64,000 nucleotides of DNA. It comes from Mycobacterium sp. Aquia_213 (GTDB taxonomy: Bacteria > Actinomycetota > Actinomycetes > Mycobacteriales > Mycobacteriaceae). A program made the position numbers and the translations under genes. The stretch is taken from positions 3,782,001-3,846,000 of the forward strand of contig NZ_CP113116.1 in NCBI RefSeq assembly GCF_026625985.1. The letters run 5' to 3'. The notes beneath the pieces were generated by a model, which ran no database searches, was not told the DNA's origin, and was given only the letters and a program-made list of their open reading frames with translations. This document shows, piece by piece, positions 40,671 to 48,602 of the stretch (position 1 is its first letter; every line of letters starts with the position of its first letter).

Positions 40671-42055
40671 AACCGACGCACCTGCTGTCGCACCACCGAT
40701 TCCAACCGCGCGGATTCGTCCAGCGCCGTCAGCAAGTCCTGGGTCAGCCGGGCGACCTTTGCCTCCGCCGGCTCCGCGTCCTCCTCGGCGGTGGGAGCAC
40801 CGACATAGCGTCCCGGTGTCAGCAGGTAACCGGCGGCGGCGATGTCGTCGCGCGATACGGATTTGCAGAACCCCGGAATATCCTGATAGCCAACGCCCTT
40901 CGCGGCGGCCGACTTCGAGCCGCACCAGGCGTGATAGGTGTCGCCGATCCGGACGACTTCCTCGTCGCTGAGTGCGCGTTCCGCGCGGTCGACGAGATAG
41001 CCGAGCCCGCGGGCGTCGATGAACAACACCTGCCCGGACCGGTCTCCCTTGTCCGTCGCAAGAAACCACAGGCACACCGGAATTCCGGTGCTGCGAAACA
41101 ACTGCGCGGGCAGCGCGATCATGCAGGACACCAGGTCCGCGTCGACGATCCGCGCGCGAATGTCGCCCTCCCCGAGCGCGTTCGACGACATCGAACCGTT
41201 GGCCATCACCACCCCGGCCTTGCCGCCCGGCGCCAGCTTGGCGAGGATGTGCTGAATCCAGGCGTAGTTGGCGTTGCCGGCGGCGGGAACACCGAAGCGC
41301 CAGCGGGGGTCGTGTTCGTCGCGGGCCCAATCCTTGATGTTGAACGGTGGATTGGCCATCACGTAGTCCATGCAAATGCCGGCGTGCAGGTCCTCGACGA
41401 ACGTGTCGCCCCGGGCCAGGCCCGCGTTGTCGATGCCGTGGACGGCGAGATTCAGCTTCGCCATGCGCCAGGTCTGCTCGACGCCCTCCTGACCGTAGAT
41501 GCGGACATCTTGGGGGTCGCCGTCGCGGGCGGCGATGAAATTCTCGGTCTGCACGAACATCCCGCCCGAGCCGCAGCACGGGTCGTACACCCGGCCGCCC
41601 GCCGGTTCCAGGACCTCCACGATCAGCCGCACGACACTGGGCGGGGTGAAGAACTCGCCGCCCCGTTTCCCCTCCGCCCGAGCGAAATTGCCGAGAAAGT
41701 ACTCGTAGACCTCCCCCATCAGGTCGCGCGGACGCTCTTGCGGGCGCAGTCGCGCGTCGTCGAGCAGACGCACCAGCTCACCGAGCCGGCGCTGGTCGAG
41801 GTCTTCGTAGATGCGCGGCAGCAGTCCGGCCAGGGCCGGGGTCGCCGCCATCATGGCGCCCATCGCATCGTCGACGAGCCGACCGATGTTGTCGGCTTCC
41901 GCGTTGTGCGCCAACATGTTCCATTGCGCCTCGTTGGCGTACTGAAGGAACACCAGCCCGAGCACGACGTCCTTGTACTGGCCGGCCGACAGGGAGCCGC
42001 GCAACTTGTCGGCCGCTTTCCAGAGCGTGGCCTTGAGTTCCTTGTCGGTCGCCAT
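40664..42055 (-). CDS. hsdM: Type I DNA methyltransferase subunit HsdM, shortened N-terminal domain
   Basis: A 463-residue adenine-N6 methyltransferase subunit. The SAM motif is VYDPCCGSGGMF and the catalytic motif NPPF (YVMANPPFNIKDW). The N-terminal helical domain is shortened: after VVLGLVFLQY the sequence goes straight to NEAQWNML, whereas M. tuberculosis HsdM (about 540 residues) carries some 45-50 more residues there, from memory. The join is in frame. The ATG at 42055 overlaps the stop of the YcaQ-like gene (TGATG), and hsdS overlaps the end, so the three genes are tightly coupled. Confidence 0.9.
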   Translation of the reverse strand: MATDKELKATLWKAADKLRGSLSAGQYKDVVLGLVFLQYANEAQWNMLAHNAEADNIGRLVDDAMGAMMAATPALAGLLPRIYEDLDQRRLGELVRLLDDARLRPQERPRDLMGEVYEYFLGNFARAEGKRGGEFFTPPSVVRLIVEVLEPAGGRVYDPCCGSGGMFVQTENFIAARDGDPQDVRIYGQEGVEQTWRMAKLNLAVHGIDNAGLARGDTFVEDLHAGICMDYVMANPPFNIKDWARDEHDPRWRFGVPAAGNANYAWIQHILAKLAPGGKAGVVMANGSMSSNALGEGDIRARIVDADLVSCMIALPAQLFRSTGIPVCLWFLATDKGDRSGQVLFIDARGLGYLVDRAERALSDEEVVRIGDTYHAWCGSKSAAAKGVGYQDIPGFCKSVSRDDIAAAGYLLTPGRYVGAPTAEEDAEPAEAKVARLTQDLLTALDESARLESVVRQQVRRLC

Positions 42056-43278
42056 CAGCTAACCCGCTTCGCGGCGGTGCGCAACTGCGCGGCCAAGTCG
42101 CCGCGGCCCGAGACGGTAAACCCGCCCAGGCCAAGCCAGGACGCCATCGAACCCAGCTCGCCGGCCAGCGCGGCGGCCACCCGGGAGCGCGGCGCCTGCG
42201 GCTCGCCGAACGCGCCCACCACCCGCAGCGTGTCGGCGGCGCGATCGGCCTTGAGGTCGACCCGCGCCATCAGCTCACCGTCCACCAGCAGCGGCCACAC
42301 GTAGTAGCCGTACTGGCGCTTGGCCGCCGGCGTGTAGATCTCGATGCGGTAGTGGAAATTGAACAGCCGCTCGACCCGGGGCCGGAAGAAGATCAGCGGG
42401 TCGAACGGACATAGCAGCGCGGTGCCGCGATCCAGCCGGGGCACCGATCGCCGGGCATGCAGATACGCGGGCGCCGACCAGCCGTCGACGTCCACCCGCT
42501 CGATCTCGCCGGCCGCCACCAGCGCCGCGATGGCGGGTTTGACCTGCTGCGCGGACAGCCGGAAGTAGTCGCGGATGTCGGCCTCGGTGCCCACGCCCAG
42601 CGCGGTCGCCGCGCGCAAGCAGAGCTCGCGGAGGGCTTCGGCGTCGTCGACCTGGCGGGCCAGCACGCTGGCCGGCAGCACCCGCTCCACCAGGTCGTAG
42701 TGGCGGGCGAACCCGACCCGGGTGGCCGTGGTGAGCACCCCGGAGGCGAACAGCGCCTCGGCCACCCACTTGGTGTCGCTGCGGCTGCCCCACCAGCTTC
42801 CTCGCGGGCCGGCCGTTTCGGCCTCGAGATGGGCCTCGATCTGTCCGGCGGTGCTGGGCCCGAGTTCGCCGACGGCGCCGACGATCTTGTCGGCGAGCTT
42901 TGGATTGGCCTTGACGATGTGGGTGCCCCATCGGCCGTGCCGGTACTGGCGCATCCGCCAGCGCAGCAGCGGCCAGTCGTCGACGGCCATCAGCGCGGCC
43001 TCGTGCGCCCAGTACTCGGCCAGCAGCCGCGACGAACGGGGGCCCCAAGCGGCGCGGTCCAGCACGTCGCGGTCGTAGGGGCCGAGCCGGCTGAACACCG
43101 GCGCATAGTGGGCACGCACCGCCACAGAGACTGAATCCAGTTGCAGCACTTGAATTCTCGAGATCAGCCGGCGCAGGTGGGCGCGGGTGATCTCACCGCC
43201 GGGTCGCGGCTCGGTAAACCCTTGGGCCGCAACGGCTATCCGCCGGGCCTGCGCAGCGGTCAGCCTCCTGATCGACAC
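42055..43278 (-). CDS. YcaQ/AlkZ-like winged-helix DNA glycosylase
   Basis: A 407-residue protein of the crosslink-repair DNA glycosylase (YcaQ/AlkZ, HTH_42) family: three winged-helix domains and a C-terminal beta-barrel. The catalytic Q-x-D motif is Gln46-Leu47-Asp48 in RIQVLQLDSVSV, as in YcaQ. Enzymes of this family unhook interstrand DNA crosslinks and remove bulky or alkylated N7 purines. It starts at a GTG (43278) six bases after a TATTCT -10 element, so the mRNA is probably leaderless. It shares an operon with hsdM and hsdS, an unusual partnership. Confidence 0.85.
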   Translation of the reverse strand: MSIRRLTAAQARRIAVAAQGFTEPRPGGEITRAHLRRLISRIQVLQLDSVSVAVRAHYAPVFSRLGPYDRDVLDRAAWGPRSSRLLAEYWAHEAALMAVDDWPLLRWRMRQYRHGRWGTHIVKANPKLADKIVGAVGELGPSTAGQIEAHLEAETAGPRGSWWGSRSDTKWVAEALFASGVLTTATRVGFARHYDLVERVLPASVLARQVDDAEALRELCLRAATALGVGTEADIRDYFRLSAQQVKPAIAALVAAGEIERVDVDGWSAPAYLHARRSVPRLDRGTALLCPFDPLIFFRPRVERLFNFHYRIEIYTPAAKRQYGYYVWPLLVDGELMARVDLKADRAADTLRVVGAFGEPQAPRSRVAAALAGELGSMASWLGLGGFTVSGRGDLAAQLRTAAKRVS

Positions 43279-43284
43279 GCGCCG

Positions 43285-43290
43285 AGAATA
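43285..43290 (-). promoter_or_regulatory. -10 element of a leaderless promoter for the YcaQ-hsdM-hsdS operon
   Basis: Minus-strand TATTCT is followed by six bases and then the GTG start codon, with no ribosome site in between. This spacing is the mycobacterial arrangement for transcripts that begin at the start codon. Confidence 0.55.
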
Positions 43291-43319
43291 CCGGTCAACC
43301 GGGCGCCTTCAGCGCAGGC

Positions 43320-44021
43320 TCACCCCGCGCTGAGCTTCTCATCCTCCGGCACCGCGGCACTGGCCTGCGTCGGATTCTTTTGGTCGTGGTACGCCGCCTC
43401 GAGAGCGGCCGGAATCGTTTCCAGGTCGCGATAGACACCCATCAGTTGTTCCAAGACCTTGATCCGTTGCTCGCTCGCGGCGTCCACCGCGCGGCGAGCC
43501 TCCTCGCGATCCCGGTCGACGCGCGCCTTGGCGTCGGCGAGCAGCTGCTCACGAGCCTGCTGGGCGTCGTCGCGCATGCCGGCCAGTTCGGCCTCGAGCG
43601 TTTCCTTGGTTTCGCGATACTGCGCCTCCATGGCCTTTTGCTGCGCGGCCAGATCCGCCAACACCTGTCGGTGCTTGCGTTGTTCGGCCTCGATTTCCGC
43701 TTCGGCCGCGGTGATCAGCGCCTCCGCCTCGGCCCGCGCCTCGGCCTGCATCTCGGAAATCTCGTCGACGGTGCGCGCCAGCATCTTTGCCATCCGTTGC
43801 TGCATCGCGTGGGGCGCGGGCGAGGTATCGGTGAGCAGGGCGACCTCCTTGCGCAGCGCGGCCGCTTCCTCACCGGAGTCCTTCAGCCGGGCTCTCAGAC
43901 TCTCGACGTCGTTGAGCAGCAGATTCTGCTTGGTGGTCAACATCTCGATGTGGGCGTCGACCGAGGCCGCGTCATAGCCCATGAACTTGCGGCTGAATGC
44001 CATTGCCGGTTCGGTGATCAC
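43320..44021 (-). CDS. DivIVA-like coiled-coil protein
   Basis: A protein of about 233 residues. The opening FSRKFMGYDAASVDAHIEMLTTKQNLLLNDVESLRARL resembles the DivIVA/Wag31 N-terminal domain (F-x-x-x-x-GYD-x-x-x-VD), and the rest to about 215 is a continuous Ala/Glu/Gln-rich coiled coil. Members organise poles, septa or peptidoglycan synthesis. The start is GTG 44021 or TTG 44027; GGGAGGGG precedes both. A polar tail (NPTQASAAVPEDEKLSAG) ends it. It stops 41 bases before the YcaQ-like gene. Confidence 0.75.
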   Translation of the reverse strand: MITEPAMAFSRKFMGYDAASVDAHIEMLTTKQNLLLNDVESLRARLKDSGEEAAALRKEVALLTDTSPAPHAMQQRMAKMLARTVDEISEMQAEARAEAEALITAAEAEIEAEQRKHRQVLADLAAQQKAMEAQYRETKETLEAELAGMRDDAQQAREQLLADAKARVDRDREEARRAVDAASEQRIKVLEQLMGVYRDLETIPAALEAAYHDQKNPTQASAAVPEDEKLSAG

Positions 44022-44123
44022 TGCCAATTTCCCCTCCCTGGAAATGCCGTAAACCGCGCTGCGCCGACCCCACCGACCCCCGTCGAGTATGTCAGGCCCG
44101 GCCGTCGAGGCCGCGGCGAGCGC

Positions 44124-44660
44124 TCAGGGTCGACGATAGCTGTGAAACCGATACCGCAGGCCAGAGCGGCTGACCTGCCATTCCCCCGTCTCGCCGAGCC
44201 ACGTCTCGTCGAGCATCGGGGCCAGCGCGTCCTCGTCGTCGAGCACCAGGTCGATCTCGATCTCGGTGACCTCGCATCGGGTGGCGCGCGGCAGCGCGAG
44301 GTGGTAGACCTGGGCGCCGCCGATCACCCACGCTTCGGGGTCGGTCAGGGCGGTATCCAGGGAGTCAACCACTTCGGCACCGGGTGCGGTGAAGTCGTCC
44401 TGGCGGGACAGCACGACATTCCTGCGCCCGGGCAACGGCCGCACCTTGGCCGGCAACGAGTCCCAGGTCCGCCGGCCCATGACCACGGTGTGGCCCACCG
44501 TCACCTGCTTGAAGCGGGCCAGGTCTTCGGGCACATGCCAGGGGATGTCGCCATTGCGGCCGATGACACCGGATGTGGACTGAGCCCACACCAGACCCAC
44601 TTGGCAACAGCGCCGCTTCTCCTCATCGCTCCGCTCTGCATCGTCGTCGGCGCGCGTCAT
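44124..44660 (-). CDS. dfrA: Dihydrofolate reductase
   Basis: A DHFR of 178 residues from the ATG at 44660 or 158 from the GTG at 44600. The core is clear: VGLVWAQSTSGVIGRNGDIPWHVPEDL with the catalytic Asp, the NADPH segment GRRTWDSLPAKVRPLPGRRNVVLSR, and VIGGAQVY. The ATG overlaps the thyA stop (ATGA), and M. avium DHFR begins with the same MTRA, so I prefer it; the extra 20 residues are Asp/Glu-rich and probably disordered. It recycles dihydrofolate made by ThyA. Confidence 0.94.
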   Translation of the reverse strand: MTRADDDAERSDEEKRRCCQVGLVWAQSTSGVIGRNGDIPWHVPEDLARFKQVTVGHTVVMGRRTWDSLPAKVRPLPGRRNVVLSRQDDFTAPGAEVVDSLDTALTDPEAWVIGGAQVYHLALPRATRCEVTEIEIDLVLDDEDALAPMLDETWLGETGEWQVSRSGLRYRFHSYRRP

Positions 44661-45457
44661 ACAGCGACGGGAGCTTTGATCGCCGGGTGCGGATCGTAGT
44701 TCTTGACGACGACGTCGTCGTAGGTGTAGTCGAAGATCGAATCCCGTTGTGCCAAAAGGAGTTCCGGGTACGGTCGCGGATCGCGGCTGAGCTGGGTCCG
44801 CACCTGGTCGAGGTGGTTGTCGTAGATGTGGCAGTCACCGCCGGTCCAGACGAACTCGCCGACGCTCAAGCCCGCCTGGGCCGCCATCATGTGGGTGAGC
44901 AGCGCGTAGCTGGCGATGTTGAACGGAACACCCAGAAACAGGTCCGCGCTGCGCTGGTAGAGCTGGCAGCTCAGCCGCCCGTCGGCCACGTAGAACTGGA
45001 AGAACGCGTGGCACGGCGGCAGCGCCATCTGCGGGATTTCGCCGACGTTCCACGCCGACACGATGTTGCGCCGGGAGTTCGGGTCGGTGCGCAGCAATTC
45101 CAGCGCGGCGCTGATCTGATCGATGTGCTCACCCGACGGGGTCGGCCAGGATCGCCACTGCACGCCGTAGATGGGGCCGAGATCGCCTGTGTCGCTTGCC
45201 CATTCGTCCCAGATCGTGACGCCGTGCTCCTGCAGCCAGCTGACGTTGGAGTCGCCGCGCAGGAACCACAGCAACTCGTAGACCACCGATTTGAGGTGGA
45301 CCTTCTTGGTGGTCAACAACGGGAAGCCGGCGGACAGGTCGTAGCGCAACTGCCGGCCGAACAGGCTGCGGGTTCCCGTCCCGGTGCGGTCCGATTTGGC
45401 CGAACCCGTCTCGAGGACCAGGCGCAGTAAGTCCTCGTAGGGAGTGGGGATCGGCAC
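44657..45457 (-). CDS. thyA: Thymidylate synthase
   Basis: A 266-residue classical thymidylate synthase. The dUMP-binding and catalytic motif is MALPPCHAFFQFYVADGRLSCQLYQRSADLFLG with catalytic Cys, and the folate-site C-terminus DPHPAIKAPVAV is intact. The start is a GTG at 45457 (V-P-I-P-TPYEDLL). Coupled to dfrA by a 4-base overlap, so thymidylate synthesis and folate recycling are co-expressed. thyX is in the same window. Confidence 0.96.
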   Translation of the reverse strand: MPIPTPYEDLLRLVLETGSAKSDRTGTGTRSLFGRQLRYDLSAGFPLLTTKKVHLKSVVYELLWFLRGDSNVSWLQEHGVTIWDEWASDTGDLGPIYGVQWRSWPTPSGEHIDQISAALELLRTDPNSRRNIVSAWNVGEIPQMALPPCHAFFQFYVADGRLSCQLYQRSADLFLGVPFNIASYALLTHMMAAQAGLSVGEFVWTGGDCHIYDNHLDQVRTQLSRDPRPYPELLLAQRDSIFDYTYDDVVVKNYDPHPAIKAPVAV

Positions 45458-45499
45458 GCGGTCAGCTTAGCCGCGATTGTGCGGAGTAGAACGGGTGCC

Positions 45500-46249
45500 A
45501 TGCCGAACATTACCGACACCATCACCACCGCCGACGGGACCTGCACCGTCCAGCTATTCACCCCCGAAGGCCCGGACACCCAAGCCCCCCACCCCGCCGT
45601 GATCATGTACCCCGACGCCGGCGGCGTCCGCGATACCTTCCAGCAAATGGCGGCCAAACTGGCCGGATTCGGTTACGCGGTGCTGCTGCCGGACGTGTAC
45701 TACCGCAACGCCGACTGGGCACCGTTCGACATGGCCAGCGTGTTCGGCGACGAACAGGAACGCAAGCGGCTGTTTTCGATGATCGGCAGCCTCACCCAGG
45801 ACAAGGTCACCAGCGACGCCCGGGCGTACTTCGACTACCTGGCGGCGCGCCCCGAAGTGTCCGGCGAACGCTTCGGGGTGTGCGGCTACTGCATGGGTGG
45901 ACGCATCTCGGTGACGGTGGCCGGCCGGGTTCCGGACCGCGTGGCCGCCGCGGCGTCCTTCCACGGCGGCGGCCTGGTATCCGACACCGCGGACAGCCCG
46001 CACCTGCTGGCTCACCGGATGAACGCCACGATCTACGTGGGCGGCGCCGAAAACGACGCGTCGTTCACCACCGACCACGCCGAACAGCTCGACAAGGCGC
46101 TGACGGCGGCCGGTGTGCGGCACACCATCGAGTGGTACCAGGCAGCTCACGGCTTCGCGGTGCCCGATAACGCCCCTTATGACGCGGCCGCCGCGGAGCG
46201 GCATTGGGCGGCGATGACGGAAGTCTTCGGTTCGGCCCTGCCGCGCTAG
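45500..46249 (+). CDS. Dienelactone hydrolase family protein (Rv2765-like)
   Basis: A 249-residue alpha/beta hydrolase of the dienelactone hydrolase family. The nucleophile elbow is GYCMGGR with Cys in place of Ser, the Asp lies in ENDASF and the His in AAHGFAVPD, so the Cys-His-Asp triad of the family is complete. The ATG at 45500 (MPNITDTITT) is used. The preceding 42 bases are the thyA promoter region. Its stop overlaps the convergent glycosyltransferase stop by four bases. Confidence 0.88.
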   Translation: MPNITDTITTADGTCTVQLFTPEGPDTQAPHPAVIMYPDAGGVRDTFQQMAAKLAGFGYAVLLPDVYYRNADWAPFDMASVFGDEQERKRLFSMIGSLTQDKVTSDARAYFDYLAARPEVSGERFGVCGYCMGGRISVTVAGRVPDRVAAAASFHGGGLVSDTADSPHLLAHRMNATIYVGGAENDASFTTDHAEQLDKALTAAGVRHTIEWYQAAHGFAVPDNAPYDAAAAERHWAAMTEVFGSALPR

Positions 46250-47475
46250 CGCTTTTCCAAGCTCACCGCGTCGAGCAACAACTTCGCGGCCGCCGCCGCA
46301 CCGTCGGTGCGCATCGTGGCCGCCACCTCGTTCGCGCGGGCGCGGGTGTCGTCTGCCAGGACCAGCTCGAGTGCGGCCGGCAGGGAGCCGTGCGGCGGAG
46401 TCGGACCGTCGCATGCGGCGCCGATGCCCAGCTCGGCCACCCGGCAGGCCCAGTACACCTGGTCGGCCCCCTGCGGCACGACGAGCTGGGGCACGCCCGC
46501 TCGGGCTGCCGTCGTCGTCGTGCCGGCGCCGCCGTGGTGCAGGACGGCGGCCACCCGCCCGAACAGCGCCTGCTGGTTGACCTCACCGACAGCCATGCAG
46601 TCGTCGCGGTCATCGATGGGGGCCAGGTCGGCCCAGCCATGGGAAAGCAGCACACGCCGACCCTGGGCGCGGATGGCCTCGATCGCCATCGGGACGACGT
46701 CCTTGGAACCCCACAGCGGCATGCTGCCGAAGCCCACGTACACCGGCGGGGTGCCGGCGTCCAGGAACTCCTCCAGCTCCGCCGCGAGTGGGCGCTCGTC
46801 GTGCAGCAGCCACGCCCCGGTCTGCACGACGTGCAGGTCCGCCAGCGGCTGCCATGGGCCCAGCGCCGGGTCGGCGGCCAGCCACGGGTGGTCGGTGTAG
46901 GCGTAAGTACGTACGTCGCTTACCGGGGGCAGACCGATCGCCGCCCGGTGGCTGTTGAGCGTCGGGCCGAACAACGTATTGGCGTTGTGGGCGTTGTGGT
47001 TCCACATCACCCGGTTATCGATCTCGCTCGTCCCCATGCCGCGGCCGACGTACTCCGGCGGCGGGTGGTAGGGCGATGGCAGGTGGGTCGGATGGTAGCT
47101 CGCGTAGACGTAGTGGATGCCGAGTTTGTCGGCCACCGACCGCGCGCCGGCCGCCGTCCACACCAGGGCGGTCGACACCACCGCGTCGCATCCCTGCGCG
47201 ACGTCGGCGACCGTGTCGAACTGTGCGGCGAGCAGCCCGAGCACATGCCCGCGCACATCCTCCTCCGACGACTGCGTCGCCGCGGTCGTCACCGCGCGTA
47301 CCGACGGGCCGAATCCCACCAGCGGAATCCCGAAACCGGCTGCCCGCTCGGCAAATTCGTCGTCGGGCGGCGCGCACACCACCGCTTCCGCGCCGAGCGC
47401 CTGCAGCTGCACCGCGAGTCCCAGCAGTGGTTCGACGCCGCCGCGCGAATCGTATGTCGACAACAAGACGCGCAA
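46246..47475 (-). CDS. UGT-type glycosyltransferase (GPL/phenolic-glycolipid-type)
   Basis: A 409-residue GT1-family glycosyltransferase. The start MRVLLSTYDSRGGVEPLLGLAVQLQALGAEAVVCAPPD and the C-terminal donor motif VLHHGGAGTTTTAARAGVPQLVVPQGADQVYWACRVAELGIG are those of the mycobacterial rhamnosyl/glycosyltransferases of glycopeptidolipids and of the vancomycin GtfA/B group. A TTG at 47475 is the start, with GGGAG seven bases before. M. tuberculosis has no such gene at this place. The neighbouring fatty-acid genes make a glycolipid acceptor plausible but unproven. Confidence 0.87.
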   Translation of the reverse strand: MRVLLSTYDSRGGVEPLLGLAVQLQALGAEAVVCAPPDDEFAERAAGFGIPLVGFGPSVRAVTTAATQSSEEDVRGHVLGLLAAQFDTVADVAQGCDAVVSTALVWTAAGARSVADKLGIHYVYASYHPTHLPSPYHPPPEYVGRGMGTSEIDNRVMWNHNAHNANTLFGPTLNSHRAAIGLPPVSDVRTYAYTDHPWLAADPALGPWQPLADLHVVQTGAWLLHDERPLAAELEEFLDAGTPPVYVGFGSMPLWGSKDVVPMAIEAIRAQGRRVLLSHGWADLAPIDDRDDCMAVGEVNQQALFGRVAAVLHHGGAGTTTTAARAGVPQLVVPQGADQVYWACRVAELGIGAACDGPTPPHGSLPAALELVLADDTRARANEVAATMRTDGAAAAAKLLLDAVSLEKR

Positions 47476-47495
47476 GTCGCTACTCCCTCAGGCGA

Positions 47496-48602
47496 TTACG
47501 AGACCGGCAGGTCCACCAGGCCGGCCAGCCGGGCCCGATGACGGTAAGCGGTACCGAACGCCAACTGATCGCTCTTGGCCCGCTTGAGGTACAGGTGGGC
47601 CGGATACTCCCAGGTCATACCGATGCCGCCGTGCAGCTGCACACACTCCTCGGCGGCGTGCACCGCGATTCCGCTGCAGTAGGCCTGCGCGATGGCCGCG
47701 GCGATGCTCGCGTCGGGATCTTCGGAAGCGCAGGTATCCGCGGCGTAGCGCGCCGCGGCCGTCGCCGAACCGACCTCGAACCACAGATCCGCCAACCGAT
47801 GCTTGATCGCCTGATAGGACCCGATCGCACGGCCGAACTGCTTGCGCTGCTTGGCATAGGCCAGCGTGGTCTCGAAGCACCACTGCGCCACCCCGAGTTG
47901 TTCGGACGCCAGCAGCGCCGCACCGGTCTCCAGCGCGGCCGCCACGGCCGCGTCCGCCCCGGGGCCGGCTCCGACCAGGGTTGACGATGCCGCCGAAAAC
48001 TGGACATTAGCAAGCGGTCTCGTCATGTCCAGGGCCAGCAGCGGTGACACCTCGACCCCCGGCGCACTGCGGGAGACGGTGTGTAACTCGATGCCGTCGG
48101 CGCCCGCGACCGGCACCACCAGCACGTCGGCCTCGGCGGCGCCGGCGACGCTGCTGACCGTCCCGGTCAGGCCGTCGGTGCCGCTGCTCACCCCCGCGAT
48201 CGGATCGCCGGGCGCGGTGGACAGCGGCACCACCAGCGCCGCGGTCGGCTCGCCTTGGGCCAGCGCGGACAGGGTTTCGGTCTCGCCGGCACGCAACAGC
48301 GCGACCGTGGCGAGCACCGCGCTGGACAGGAACGGTACCGGCGCGACCGCCCGGCCGATCTCCTCCATCACGACCGCGGCCTCGCGCGCACTCGCGCCGG
48401 CGCCGCCGAGCGACTCCGGCACCAGCAGCCCGGCCACCCCCAGCTCAGCGGCCAGCCGCCGCCAGACACCGGAAAAGTCTTGTGGCGTTGGGTCATACGC
48501 CCGGGTCACCACCTCTGGCGCACACTGTTCGGCGAACAGTTGGCGGACGCTGTCGCGCAACGCCTGCTCGGTGTCGGAGTAGAGCAAGTCCCCGATGCTC
48601 AT
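47496..48602 (-). CDS. Acyl-CoA dehydrogenase, small-subunit type
   Basis: A 368-residue acyl-CoA dehydrogenase of the type found as one half of a heteromeric pair (as for the sterol side-chain FadE pairs). The N-terminal region LFAEQCAPEVVTRAY and the C-terminal ECVQLHGGIGMTWEYPAHLYLKRA are conserved, but the usual active-site and FAD segments are weaker than in the partner. ATG 48602 overlaps the stop of the adjacent dehydrogenase (ATGA), the typical arrangement of alpha2beta2 dehydrogenases. Expected to dehydrogenate a bulky acyl-CoA. Confidence 0.86.
   Translation of the reverse strand: MSIGDLLYSDTEQALRDSVRQLFAEQCAPEVVTRAYDPTPQDFSGVWRRLAAELGVAGLLVPESLGGAGASAREAAVVMEEIGRAVAPVPFLSSAVLATVALLRAGETETLSALAQGEPTAALVVPLSTAPGDPIAGVSSGTDGLTGTVSSVAGAAEADVLVVPVAGADGIELHTVSRSAPGVEVSPLLALDMTRPLANVQFSAASSTLVGAGPGADAAVAAALETGAALLASEQLGVAQWCFETTLAYAKQRKQFGRAIGSYQAIKHRLADLWFEVGSATAAARYAADTCASEDPDASIAAAIAQAYCSGIAVHAAEECVQLHGGIGMTWEYPAHLYLKRAKSDQLAFGTAYRHRARLAGLVDLPVS

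Noticed and set aside
39603..41579. A 658-residue minus-strand open frame covering hsdS and most of hsdM
   Set aside because: Only the last 355 residues resemble HsdS; the rest is the out-of-frame shadow of hsdM. The GTG at 40670 is the real start.
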